DNA from: Phlebotomus papatasi
Taxonomy: Eukaryota > Arthropoda > Insecta > Diptera > Psychodidae
Direction of reading: 5' to 3'
Assembly: GCF_024763615.1 (NCBI RefSeq)
Contig: NC_077223.1
Coordinates: 22,878,001 to 22,942,000 of the forward strand
Length of the DNA: 64,000 nucleotides
Under the pieces are notes generated by a model. That model worked only from the letters and a program-made list of their open reading frames with translations. It was not told the origin of the DNA and did not search any database. Below, piece by piece: positions 11,887-21,805 of the stretch (position 1 is its first letter; the number at the start of each line of letters is the position of its first letter). The position numbers and the translations under genes are program-made.

Positions 11887-12361
11887 TTTTCTACGTTTTC
11901 GATGTTTTCACTATCTTGCCAACTTGCAAGCAATTTCTCAGTTCACCGAATGTTCACTGGCGCTGCTATCAGAGTTCGTCTTTCGTCTTCGTGAGCTTTC
12001 GCTCCAACTATATCCGTCTCACTTTTCTATCTCTTTCCAACTCAAGTAGCCGGACAAGAATGTTCGTCTTTTCTTTTTTCGCGATGCAAAATGGCTACCC
12101 TTGATCACACCACTCTCCGTCTTTTTTGCAAATTGCCGGCTTGCAATTGCACGTCTTCGCGAACGATATGATCACTTTTAAACCACGTTAGCGCACGCGC
12201 TGCGTCTTTACACGTCTTTTTTGAACACGAAATTGTGTTCCGTCTTTTTGCTAGCCGACACCAAGTATGGCGTCACGTCTTTTGGCTAAACTTCGTCTTT
12301 GGAAAAATTTTTATATCTCGCGTCTTTCGTCTTTTAGAAAACCGCTAGTATGATCCTCTCG
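11887..12361 (-). other. 5' leader (untranslated) of the LTR element
   Basis: About 475 nt between the primer site and the gag ATG. It has no long frame in element sense and is dominated by repeats of the hexamer AAGACG (cgtctt on the plus strand), annotated separately. Confidence 0.8.
11977..12333 (-). repeat. Array of twelve AAGACG motifs in the leader
   Basis: The plus-strand hexamer cgtctt starts at 11977, 11984, 12065, 12118, 12152, 12203, 12213, 12241, 12276, 12294, 12321 and 12328, all on the same strand. About 0.1 copies would be expected by chance in 357 bp. Most are extended to AAAGACG or AAAAGACG in element sense. The motif also recurs within gag (for example 11670, 11697, 11709, 11715). 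Clustered short sites in a leader recall the Su(Hw)-binding array of Drosophila gypsy; that parallel is inference. Confidence 0.85.
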
Positions 12362-12379
12362 ATCCCGGTTGAGCCCCCA
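12362..12379 (-). other. Primer-binding site, tRNA-Pro
   Basis: In element sense the 18 nt directly after the 5' LTR read TGGGGGCTCAACCGGGAT. The complement, ATCCCGGTTGAGCCCCCA, has the layout of a tRNA 3' end: T-stem half, acceptor UUGAGCC, discriminator C and CCA. C as discriminator is typical of eukaryotic tRNA-Pro, whose acceptor begins GGCUC. This primes minus-strand DNA synthesis. Confidence 0.9.
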
Positions 12380-12575
12380 TGTAGCGAGAGGGATTTACGC
12401 ATGAAAATATTTAATTAATTGCACAAAATTCTCTCTCTATGAAAATTTATCGAGGAGGACATACCTGGTCAAATGTCGCGGTAATACTATTTTATTGGGC
12501 TCCTTCTCGTCGTCTTCTCCCCTCCTACTATGGCGTCGTGCGCCCTCTTCCGCAAATTTTTCTAATCTTCCCACA
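12380..12575 (-). repeat. 5' LTR of the Ty3/gypsy element
   Basis: Identical to the LTR at 7511-7706 by direct comparison. It supplies the promoter for the minus-strand genomic RNA. The copy of AATAAA lies at plus 12491-12496. Flanked on the right by the target duplication taaa (12576-12579). Confidence 0.95.
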
Positions 12576-15024
12576 TAAATATAATGGATTTTCAAGGTTA
12601 TATGTTAAAAAACTAAATAGGGATGTGTTTAGGCTCGTTGAAAAGGTCTTGAATTCTCTGACCAACCTGTACCTTCTCCAATCAGTTACCAACTGGTAAT
12701 GAATCGGTTGTAAACAGTGTTACTTTTAAGCTATTTTAAAAGAACTTTTGAGTGATTTATGAATCAGTTCAAATCAGTTGTGCATTGATAGACTTAAGAA
12801 ATAAATTGTTCAGTGGTAAATAACATTATGAAATCCTCAAACTCGTGAACATTATGCTTTTTCCATGAATTAAACCGCTAAATAACTTTGATATTGGTAA
12901 ATTATCTGAAGCTATATTAAGGAGCATAGCATCTAAGTCACGAGTTCAAACATTTTGCAAGCCTAGGACGCTTTGCCATCCCTAATAAAATCAGCTTTTC
13001 GATGTGTTACATTGTTCTTGGAAAGCCTATGACAATGAAAATGTGAATTTCCTTGATTCATTTAAATTAAAGAATTTCTTAATCCGTCAGATGATCATAA
13101 AATCTTTAGTACTATCATAAATTTCATCCAATATATCGCGAAATATTCCCCGTGTAATAAATTTCACAAGAATAAGCGGTGGCCTGGGGCACACGAATGG
13201 GTGGATAACGTGAGAATAAGATTGAGGAAGAGAAGAAACTGTATGAAGTTGAATGACAAACCGTGGAAAAGTTTTCTTTCTATTCTCAAAAGACTATAAG
13301 AAGATTTTTCTTTGTTGTATGGAGACTTCTCTGTTGTGTCTCTCTCTCAAATCACGTCTCTTTTTCTTCCTCCCTGTTTACACACGGCGTGAGTTGAGGA
13401 CTTACATATAGCACAATATATTGAATTTTAGTTATAACTTGGATACACACACATCTTGTCTCACCTATTATGGGTAAATGGTGTCGTGACTGGCTTTTTG
13501 CCAGGTATATCACTCTTTTTTTTTCTTTTTATTTAACTCTTCCATCATTCAGTTATATTAATTCATCTGTTCGAATTACAAGCAATTTCACAAATTTGTG
13601 AAGAGGGCTTTCCTCAACTTTTTTTGTTTTGGTGAAAAAAGTGATCTTCATTCAGTTCATTTCTCTCTTCGAATTTTACCTCAAAAACACTGCAACAATG
13701 TTGCCCAATTTCCATTTATACTACCTGAATTATCATCTTAAGTACTCCTAAAAATATATGCAATTTAAAAATACATGTATTGAAAAAAAAGCGAAAGAAA
13801 AGTGAATGGTAATTGAGTCAGGTGAGTTAAAAAGTTATTTTTGGAAATGAAAACAGAAGGGCAGTGCAATAGTTTTGCTTTCCTCTTTATCAATTTTCAC
13901 ATTGAATATTTAAATTTACGCCAATATGGACACATTTCCACCTGGCGCCCCCATTTGGCGCCTCTAATATTGCATATCAAACATGTTAGAATTATTTTGC
14001 ATATTTATGTTCAGTGGCCATTTTATATGCTGTCAGATTGCCTCTCATATTTTGCAAATAGCTCGAATGATTCACGAGATGAATCTCCCACTTCATCGCC
14101 AATATTAATTAAGCTGAATGAAAAGTTGATCTATGGCAGAATTCAGATGGATTTTCTACAATTTTCTCTTATTCCTTATCTTTCTAACGGACGTTAGTAG
14201 ATTTTTTTTTTGCAAACTATGACGACTTGTTGAAAGTCTTTGCTATGCATAAAGCCCTGATGGAGCTCACTTAAACAATATTACACGTTTTAAAAGGCAG
14301 ATAGAGAAATGCAGATGCCACCCATCTTCCATCTCCGTTAAAGTGGACAGTCCGTGACGACTTCCGGGGTATCAAATATGATTCATCTTTTTGAAAGGTT
14401 TATTGGTGAACCTTTTATTTGTACTAATATAACGATCACTCACAACCTTTGGACATATTACAGAAATAGAGAAAAGAAATTAGTGAGTTCGACATTCGAC
14501 TGGGTTAAGAATTGTCGAATAGGTTACCTTCCCTTGCTCTTCATAATAACAGAACAAATAGAAATTAATTTAGTATTCGACTGATTGACAATGGTACAAT
14601 TTTTTACCTTCTGAACCCAGTTTAATCATTGGAGGTTTGTTTTGAAAATTTTTCCCAAATTTATTTGTTTCAAATCCTTGTTTATTGTATAAGTAATCCT
14701 TTTCAAGATTTTCCCAAAAATCTTAATGAAGAGGTGACATAGTATACGCAACATACGCGATTAACAAAGCAGATAATGACAATTTAGCAGCGATTATACA
14801 CAAACATCTTTTTCCCCGAATACAATAATAATAATGATACAATAATTAAAATATTCTAAAAAAATTAACACACTCACTGTGTTCGTTTTGTGAAATATCT
14901 GTATCAAGTGTGCAAGTGAAACATTGCAATAATAAGAAAACAAGTTTTGCATTAAAAAACGAAAAAAAAAACTATGCAAATGTTCAGAAAATTACACATT
15001 TATAATAATATTTGATAGAAAATA
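12576..15024. other. No supported gene
   Basis: AT-rich DNA. The frames at 13841-14197 and 14354-14584 show no domain and no obvious splice borders; they are treated as chance. Short low-complexity runs are present (for example near 13515 and 14200). Confidence 0.5.
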
Positions 15025-15176
15025 GGGGGAAGTAGGGCTACTTTGAGCAGTGGGTCTAGATTAATACATTTTTTACGTATTAAACATACCTATATTTCTA
15101 AACATCTTCCTGAAGTGGCGGAGGATCGATAAGTGGTAAACTAGGTAAGTGTCCTGGGCCTGTCAAATACTCAATA

Positions 15177-15296
15177 GGGGAAAGGGGGCACCTTTGAATT
15201 GGAGCACCTTTAAAATAGGGCTTAATTCTTTTATTTTTTAAATAGAATTGAGCCAATTTTAAAGGTTTCCCGACTCGAATGTACTTCACTTCCCCC
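15177..15296. mobile_element. Short foldback MITE nested in 15025-16025
   Basis: 120 bp bordered by TA (15175-15176, 15297-15298), beginning GGGGAAAGGGGGCACC and ending in CTTCCCCC. The inner arms match poorly, so this is a diverged copy or a loose relative. Confidence 0.5.
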
Positions 15297-15568
15297 TATC
15301 CCAATTAAAAATTCACATTGTGACACGATATTTTGATATTTTAAAGCTTCTCACCAAAATGATGTAGTAAAATTAAATTAAATAAACTTTAAGTTAAATT
15401 GGAGTTACATTCTGTAACTAATATTATATTTTTTGTTTGTATTTCATACTTTTGGTTTATTATTGTTCAGTAGCAAAATATTGCAGACCCATAGATACCA
15501 ATGTTTTTTTTTTAGGAAGTGTCAAAAAAGATTCACTATCAAAAAAATGTCACGCTTCTTTCTTAGTA

Positions 15569-15766
15569 GGGGAATCTGAGGCAGTAAACACATGGTAGTT
15601 ATAAACACTGTTTTTTATTTCTCCACTACTTGAACTTATGTCGACCCTTTCTTTAGTGGACAAGGATCTAAACTCTCTGTATCTATAAGAATTCATATAG
15701 GACGTCCTCTGAATTCTAATTTCTAATCAAAACCATTGGAGTGTTTTGTACTGCCCCGATTCCCTC
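15569..15766. mobile_element. MITE, GGGGAATCTGAGGCA ends, nested
   Basis: 198 bp bordered by TA (15567-15568, 15767-15768). Left GGGGAATCTGAGGCAGTAAA, right reverse-complemented GAGGGAATCGGGGCAGTACA. It belongs to the ACTGGGGCA group with 43401, 45454, 52764 and 59007: the interior ctttagtggacaaggatc is echoed as cttcagtggacaagcatc near 45892. Confidence 0.75.
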
Positions 15767-16025
15767 TATTTTGTATTTTTGTTAATTTTTTAGGGTTTCG
15801 CTCTTTTTATTTAGTTTAATTCCAATTTGATGTTTGGTATTCATTCTTTCGTTAATCTTACGAAATTGCATACAATAAAAGGTGATGGATTAGATATATG
15901 AGACTTTCCACGCAATTAAAACAAATTATAAGTTTAATGTTCATTTTTCTAAGGTTTACGATAAAGTTCAATTCTCTTTAAGCATATATGAAAAAATTGC
16001 ATATCAATGTAGCCCTACTTCCCCC

Positions 16026-18009
16026 TACTGTTTAAGAAAATTGTTTTGTATTAGGAAAACTGAGATTGTAATGTAAAGAATCTCAGTTGAAAAATCTATA
16101 TTCGGATTTGGAGATGGTTCTGAATTAAACTAAATACCCTAAGATCTAAACAAATTATTAACCAATTTTTCAATTTATAAATTAATCGATCTTAGATCAA
16201 ATTTATATTTTTTTATTAAATGCCCCATTGTAACAAGTTCAATTACATTTACGTTCTTAAGCGTCGGATAAAAAACCCAAATGACAACTCAATTGATTTT
16301 CTATCTAATTTTTTTTGTGAATCAATTTCTCTGGTACAAAAGCTTCTTTAGCTTCTTTAGAATTTCACAAAACTTCGACTTACGTGAGAGCACTGAATAA
16401 GACATAAGAAAGAGAGAAAATAGAAGTAAATTGGCCTTATCTGTGAATTTTCCAGCTCAATGGCCTCTGGGTGAAAAATGTAGGAGCTCGATGTGCAATA
16501 AAGTGAATTTAGTGGGATCTTCCTCATTGAAAAGCACCAAAAGATATTCTCAAACCCCCAATAGATGTGCACATTTAGGACTATACCGAAGATGTTTCCA
16601 TGCCCTGAGGTCATGTGAAAGGTCAAGTTCGTGAGCACAATCAACACGAATTTCCAAGTATTTTACCGCAAAATTTATTCTATCTCCCCCTACCACAAGA
16701 TTCGTGTGTATGTTTTTGTGGTAATCTCTCCTCTTTCCCACACCCATCATCCCAATGCCACACACTGAATAATTCCAAAGGCCCACAAGAATGCATTTAT
16801 TGGGACAACAACATTGTGGAAATTCACGACATGATAACAACTCTTGAGAACCAATTGACATAGTCTGCAAAACACCTTGGAATTACAGAAATTTTGCATT
16901 TATTGAATGAGGGCTTTAACCCTAAGAAAAACTTTAAAATTTTCACTTGCATTTTTAGTTAAATTAAAATTAAATTCTAATTTTATTCATTTATTTAGTC
17001 ACTCCAAATACATTAACCTTTAGGCTGTGCAATTTTGAAATAATACCACACATAGAACATAAATCTTATTTTGTGGAAAATATTTGCAATTAAAATGGCT
17101 AAAGACAACGAAATAAAAGCTTATGTAAATAAATTGCAAAATAAAACGGGTGAAACTGCAATAAAATTATCACGAATCTCCCTAGAAAGCTCCACCTACA
17201 TCTGCCACTACCTGATGTTTTTTTTCCTTTTTATCATGCTGATAAAGTGAAAGATTTTCGTGTCATTTCGAAAGTAAATAGCATGAGGTTGAAAGTACCC
17301 CAGAAAAGATACATGCAATTATCAAGACAAAGTGTCGCAAAAGTAAAGAAATCACACAGTATTAAAAATTGTATCAGATAATTCCAATGAAAATTCTCCC
17401 TTCGTAATTGCAGCCTTATCATGAAGTCAAATCATGTTGCGGAAGTAAAGCAAAAAAAAAAGAAATGCCTCAATAAAATCGAGTCAGATAATATGACGGC
17501 ACTTTTTCTCCTTGGAGCACCATCTGTACATTTTTCAGCTTCAATAAATCACTCAATTTCTTTATGCAAATGCTGTTTGGGGTACGCATAAGAAATTGAA
17601 ATGTAAAACAGTGTGGGTGTCTCATTTAATTCCATCGAGATACTGCACTCTTGTTGCTTCTTGTCTCCTTCTCTCTCTCTCTCTTTATCTGATAAAAATA
17701 AGTTGTGTAATCAACTCAAGGTTTAGCATAAGAAATGACAAAAAAGTCAACTTAAAGCTCACAGAAGCTGTACTACATTTATTTATGCTATTCACGACTT
17801 TTGTTAATCTACACAGAAAACTTCGGTATGCTTAAAGAAATCTTTTTAATGTAAACTCATAGAAATTTTTTTCTTTAGCATTTTGCACATTTTGGAAACA
17901 AATCTCTTGCATGACTAAGTCCGTTTTGAATACTTTTAAAAAAAAATTAAGACAGAAGTATATAAAGATTAATACTTTAAAATGACATAGAGCATTAAAA
18001 GTATCTAAC
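16026..18009. other. No supported gene
   Basis: Short frames on both strands at 16357-16870 overlap one another and none shows a domain. A CT microsatellite-like run lies at about 17667-17685. The right edge (18010-18021) is a target duplication of the non-LTR element. Confidence 0.45.
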
Positions 18010-18021
18010 ACTTTAAAGTAG

Positions 18022-18200
18022 GGAGCATGGTAAGGAACCTCCACGCGTATTTAGGGCTAATATTTAGGACTAAATCGGTGCTCCTGGACAATCCTTTGGG
18101 ATTGACTAATCCTTCCACCACGAGGCTAAAAATAGTGTCTAAAAATTTGCACGCAAAACCTCAAACACAATATAAGTGAAACCCTGCATTTTTTGCGGTG
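18022..18200 (+). promoter_or_regulatory. 5' untranslated region and likely internal promoter of the LINE
   Basis: This stretch lies between the target duplication and the first ATG of the frame. Full-length LINEs must carry a promoter inside their own 5' end, so it is expected here; no specific motif was identified. Confidence 0.45.
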
Positions 18201-21149
18201 ATGACCACACTAAACACACAAAGGCCCTTCTTAGGGCCACTCCTCAATATTATTTCGATTAATGTTGAGGGTCTATCGACGACCAAAGAAGATATTCTTT
18301 GCGAATTTTGTGTTAAGTTTGAATGTGACGTTATTTGTCTCCAAGAAACCCACAGAGGCCCTACGCAAAGACGACCAAAGATCAATGGTATGAAATTGGT
18401 GATTGAGAGACCCCACGATAAGTACGGCAGCGCGATTTTCGTAAAGTCGGACGTTGATGTCAAGTCGGTGGCCCTTACTGACTGCGACGATGTTGAGATC
18501 CTGACAGTGAACTTTGAAAAGTTCTCAGTTACATCAGTCTACAAGCCCCCTGGGACATGTTTTCGATTTGAAGAACCGAATAACTTTGGGAATTCTAATG
18601 CCCATTTTGTTCTCGGGGATTTTAATTGTCATAACATCCTATGGGGCTACGGCAAAAACAATGATGATGGGGATGCATTGGAGGAGTGGAGTGAAAGCAA
18701 GGGGTTGACACTAATACATGATGCCAAATTACCAGCATCATTCAACAGTGCAAGATGGCAAAGGGGTTACAACCCTGACCTTATCTTTGTTGATGAAAAA
18801 ATAGCTCCCTCTTGCTGCAAAAATGTTTTGCCACCCATTCCCCATACGCAACACAGACCTATCATGTGCCAATTGTTTGCTGCGATTAAGCCTAGAGAGG
18901 TGCCTTTTCGCCGAAGGTTTAACTTCTCTAAGGCCAATTGGAACAGGTTCGCATCGGACGTGGATCTCAGCTTAGGGGACATCGAACCAACATCTGAGAA
19001 CTATGACCGGTTTGTGGAAGCAGTAAAGAAGGTGTCACGGAGGCACATTCCAAGAGGGTGTCGTACTCAATACATCCCAGGTTTGTCCTCTGAGATATCC
19101 AACATTATGTCGGAATACAGAAAGTCTTTTGAGGCTGATCCTTTCAGTGACGCCACATTAGAGCTTGCTAATGTATTGACCGGCGCCGTTGCTGAGAGTA
19201 GACGGGAACGGTGGGTGTCAATCGTTGAGAGTATGGATTTGTCAAAAAATAGCCACCGAGCTTGGCGACTGATTCGACACCTCAACAACGACCCTACCTC
19301 CGTCAAAACTCTCCCTCAAGTGACTGCTAACCAGATCGCTCATACGTTGCTTATGAATGGAAAAGTAGGCTCTCGTTCTGCGAAGCCAAAGTTTATTAGA
19401 GATCCCACTACAGAGGTTCAACACCTTTCTGCACCATTTCGTGTAGATGAGCTTGTTTTGGCTGTCAAGTCGATGAAGAATAAGAAAGCGGCAGGCTATG
19501 ATGGCCTGTATTCAGAACAAGTAAAGAGTTTTGGGCCCAGGACTATTGACTGGCTCCTTAAACTTTTCAACTACTGTTTATCACATCGCAAGATACCGAA
19601 GGCATGGCGAAAAGCTCACGTAGTGGCGATCCCCAAACCTGGAAAAGACATTAACGACCCAAAAAGCTACCGACCTGTCTCACTTCTCTGTCATCTCTTT
19701 AAAGTCTTTGAGAGAATGCTGTTGAATAGGATTTTAACTGTCGTAGAGGAAAAGTTGATCAGCGAGCAAGCTGGATATCGTCCAGGAAAATCCAGCTCAA
19801 ACCAAGTCTTAAACCTGACTCAATTCATTGAAGATGGTTTTGAGGAAGGTAAGATTACTGGTGTTGCTTTTGTTGACCTCTCGGCAGCCTTTGATACAGT
19901 AAATCACAGAGTTCTTCTAACCAAATTCTACAAGCTTACATCTGACTACGGGCTCACACAAATGATCGGTACTCTTTTACAAAACCGTCGTTTCTTCGTT
20001 GAGTTTCGTGGTCAAAAGAGCCGATGGCGACTGCAGAAAAATGGCTTACCACAAGGTAGTGTTTTAGCTCCCATGCTATTTAACATCTACACAAATGATC
20101 AGCCATTGCCGTCTCCATCAAAAGCCTTCCTTTACGCGGATGATCTGGCCTTGGCTGTAAAAGCGTCTACATTTGAAAATGTGGAAGCCCATCTTCAAAC
20201 CAGCCTTATTGAACTTTCAAAGTTCTATAGGGAAAATCAGTTAAGGCCCAACCCCTCGAAAACAGAAGTGTGTTGTTTTCATTTGCGCAATAGGTGGGCA
20301 AAAAGACGACTGAATGTGGAGTGGGAAGGAAGAACTTTGAATCATAATTTCACACCCAAATATCTCGGAGTCACCCTTGATAGATCTCTAACGTACAAAA
20401 CCCACTGCAATAACATAAAGGACAAAGTAAAAACGCGTAACAATTTACTACGTAAACTTGTAAATACTCAGTGGGGCGCTCAGCCGAAAGTGCTACGCAC
20501 TTCTGCTCTAGCTTTGTCATTCTCCGCAGCGGAGTACGCGGCTGAGGTATGGGAGAGATCGGCACATGCAAAGAAAGTGGACATCGCTCTTAACGATACC
20601 GCGCGCATCGTCACAGGGTGTCTAAAAAGCACCCCGGTAAACAAATTATATCCGCTAGCGGGAATTGCTCCACCACAGGTCAGGAGACAAGTGATTTCCA
20701 GGAAGGAAATGTCGAAGGCTTCTACAGAGCCAAGACATTTACTCTATGGTCAGGTAAGAGTACGACAGCGACTGAAATCTCGCAAGAGTTTCAGTCAAAC
20801 TGTTACGTGTCTCGAAGCAACGCCGGAGGAAGCAAAACTTAGTCTGTGGAAGAATACCTTCCCTCCAGATTTTGTTGAGCCCAAGGAAAATCTCCCTCCT
20901 GGTGGTGACCAAGACTGGAAAACTTGGAGAGCGCTAAATCGTTTGAGAAGCGGAGTTGCGCGGTCAAGGGATAACAGACGGCGATGGGGTTTCTTGGAAG
21001 GAGACGTTCTGTGTGACTGTGGGGTGGTTCAAACTACTCCCCACTTATATGTTTGTCCACTAGCTCCTGTATCATGTGAGACAGGAGATTTGATGACGGC
21101 TAATTCAGCCGCTATTGACGTGGCCCGTTTCTGGGCAAGACATGTATAA
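18201..21149 (+). CDS. LINE endonuclease/reverse transcriptase protein, intact
   Basis: The 982-residue protein nicks target DNA and copies its RNA from the nick. The ATG at 18201 is the start; the GTG just before it is not used in eukaryotes. An APE-like endonuclease fills residues 15-230, with N21, QE ending at E49, GDFN at 139-142, NPDLIF near 191-196 and a final QH at 217-218, where the family usually has DH. Reverse transcriptase follows, with KPGKDINDPKSYRPVSLL at 479-496, AFVDLSAAFD around D559, LPQGS near 616-620 and the catalytic YADD at 645-648. The C-terminus has a CxC...H...C cluster (C938, C940, H948, C952) common near the end of such proteins. No RNase H domain is evident. The D-to-Q change at the endonuclease metal site is odd for an element that otherwise looks active. 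Confidence 0.95.
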   Translation: MTTLNTQRPFLGPLLNIISINVEGLSTTKEDILCEFCVKFECDVICLQETHRGPTQRRPKINGMKLVIERPHDKYGSAIFVKSDVDVKSVALTDCDDVEILTVNFEKFSVTSVYKPPGTCFRFEEPNNFGNSNAHFVLGDFNCHNILWGYGKNNDDGDALEEWSESKGLTLIHDAKLPASFNSARWQRGYNPDLIFVDEKIAPSCCKNVLPPIPHTQHRPIMCQLFAAIKPREVPFRRRFNFSKANWNRFASDVDLSLGDIEPTSENYDRFVEAVKKVSRRHIPRGCRTQYIPGLSSEISNIMSEYRKSFEADPFSDATLELANVLTGAVAESRRERWVSIVESMDLSKNSHRAWRLIRHLNNDPTSVKTLPQVTANQIAHTLLMNGKVGSRSAKPKFIRDPTTEVQHLSAPFRVDELVLAVKSMKNKKAAGYDGLYSEQVKSFGPRTIDWLLKLFNYCLSHRKIPKAWRKAHVVAIPKPGKDINDPKSYRPVSLLCHLFKVFERMLLNRILTVVEEKLISEQAGYRPGKSSSNQVLNLTQFIEDGFEEGKITGVAFVDLSAAFDTVNHRVLLTKFYKLTSDYGLTQMIGTLLQNRRFFVEFRGQKSRWRLQKNGLPQGSVLAPMLFNIYTNDQPLPSPSKAFLYADDLALAVKASTFENVEAHLQTSLIELSKFYRENQLRPNPSKTEVCCFHLRNRWAKRRLNVEWEGRTLNHNFTPKYLGVTLDRSLTYKTHCNNIKDKVKTRNNLLRKLVNTQWGAQPKVLRTSALALSFSAAEYAAEVWERSAHAKKVDIALNDTARIVTGCLKSTPVNKLYPLAGIAPPQVRRQVISRKEMSKASTEPRHLLYGQVRVRQRLKSRKSFSQTVTCLEATPEEAKLSLWKNTFPPDFVEPKENLPPGGDQDWKTWRALNRLRSGVARSRDNRRRWGFLEGDVLCDCGVVQTTPHLYVCPLAPVSCETGDLMTANSAAIDVARFWARHV

Positions 21150-21195
21150 GTATTTTTATGCCTCGACTCGATTAATAATAATAACTTTAAAGTAG

Positions 21196-21805
21196 AATTA
21201 GCATTCTTTACTTGAGTGACTAAAGTTGTTCTCCTAAATCAACTCAAAAGGTAAAGCACTAAATTCACGTTTTCGCAAATCCGCAATTGTTATAGTTTAA
21301 AATTTAAAATATTTGAAGAAAGCTCCCTCCTTATATTCCAGACGCCCTAAGACGGCGACAGACGTAACAGACAAAGGGTACCACAAATTCTAAAATAATA
21401 AATTTAATTGAATTCGAATTGAGTGATATCTAGAACAGATAACCAACGAACGTTCTAACAAATAAATATAGTTTTTAGCAAAACTTAGTAATCTTTAAAT
21501 ATTAAAATTTGATTTTAGCTCTTTTGATCGAGGAATTAAATATATTTTATAACAATAAACGGATAGATATTTAATTTTTTATGGTCTCCTGAAAGATGAG
21601 AAATTCATATTTAGCAAATTTTATAGAAGGCAATGTTTTCCAAGTTATTTAAATAAACCATTTGAGCCAGAAGTCTCTTTGCTAGTTTGAAAAAGGCAGA
21701 AAAGGCGAACTGGACATAACATGGACATGGACATATCACACTTATTTTCAAAAAGCTGTTTTTTTAGTAGGAAAAGTCTCTTCGCTAATTTTGAGAAGAT
21801 AGTTA
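21196..21805. other. No supported gene
   Basis: AT-rich sequence between the LINE and the next MITE. No domain, splice border or repeat was recognised. Confidence 0.5.

Larger units (their letters stand above)
7511..12575 (-). mobile_element. Full-length Ty3/gypsy-type LTR retrotransposon
   Basis: The 5065-bp element has 196-bp LTRs at 7511-7706 and 12380-12575 that I read as identical base for base, starting TG and ending CA. A 4-bp target duplication, taaa, sits at 7507-7510 and 12576-12579. In minus-strand orientation the order is 5' LTR (12380-12575), tRNA-Pro primer site, a leader of about 490 nt, one gag-pol frame, and the 3' LTR. The domain order protease, reverse transcriptase, RNase H, integrase defines Metaviridae (Ty3/gypsy) rather than Ty1/copia or BEL. 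No envelope frame follows pol. Identical LTRs and an open frame imply a very recent insertion and possible activity. The clade (Mdg3-, Mag- or CsRn1-like) is unresolved. Confidence 0.97.
15025..16025. mobile_element. MITE, GGGGGAAGTAGGGCTAC ends, carrying two nested elements
   Basis: Left end GGGGGAAGTAGGGCTACTTTG and the right end reverse-complemented GGGGGAAGTAGGGCTACATTG, with TA at 15023-15024 and 16026-16027. Subterminal text (tgggtctagatta) is shared with the element at 48318-48500, so the two are one family. The 1001-bp length is explained in part by insertions at 15177-15296 and 15569-15766. Confidence 0.8.
18022..21183 (+). mobile_element. Full-length non-LTR (LINE) retrotransposon
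   Basis: The 3162-bp element is bounded by a perfect 12-bp target duplication, actttaaagtag, at 18010-18021 and 21184-21195. It has a 5' untranslated region of 179 nt, one open frame encoding endonuclease and reverse transcriptase, and a very short 3' end finishing in a taa repeat (about 21172-21183) instead of a poly(A) tail. A 3' end of TAA repeats is known from I-factor-like elements. The single-frame layout without RNase H and the wording of the C-terminal half suggest an Ingi/Vingi or Jockey-superfamily member. The complete duplication and unbroken frame imply recent insertion. Confidence 0.93.

Noticed and set aside
12439..12699. 86-codon plus-strand frame starting in the LTR
   Set aside because: It reads through the LTR and into flanking DNA; the same opening occurs in the other LTR and no protein feature is seen.
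13841..14584. 118- and 76-codon frames as possible host genes
   Set aside because: AT-driven composition, no domain and no splice or start context that stands out.
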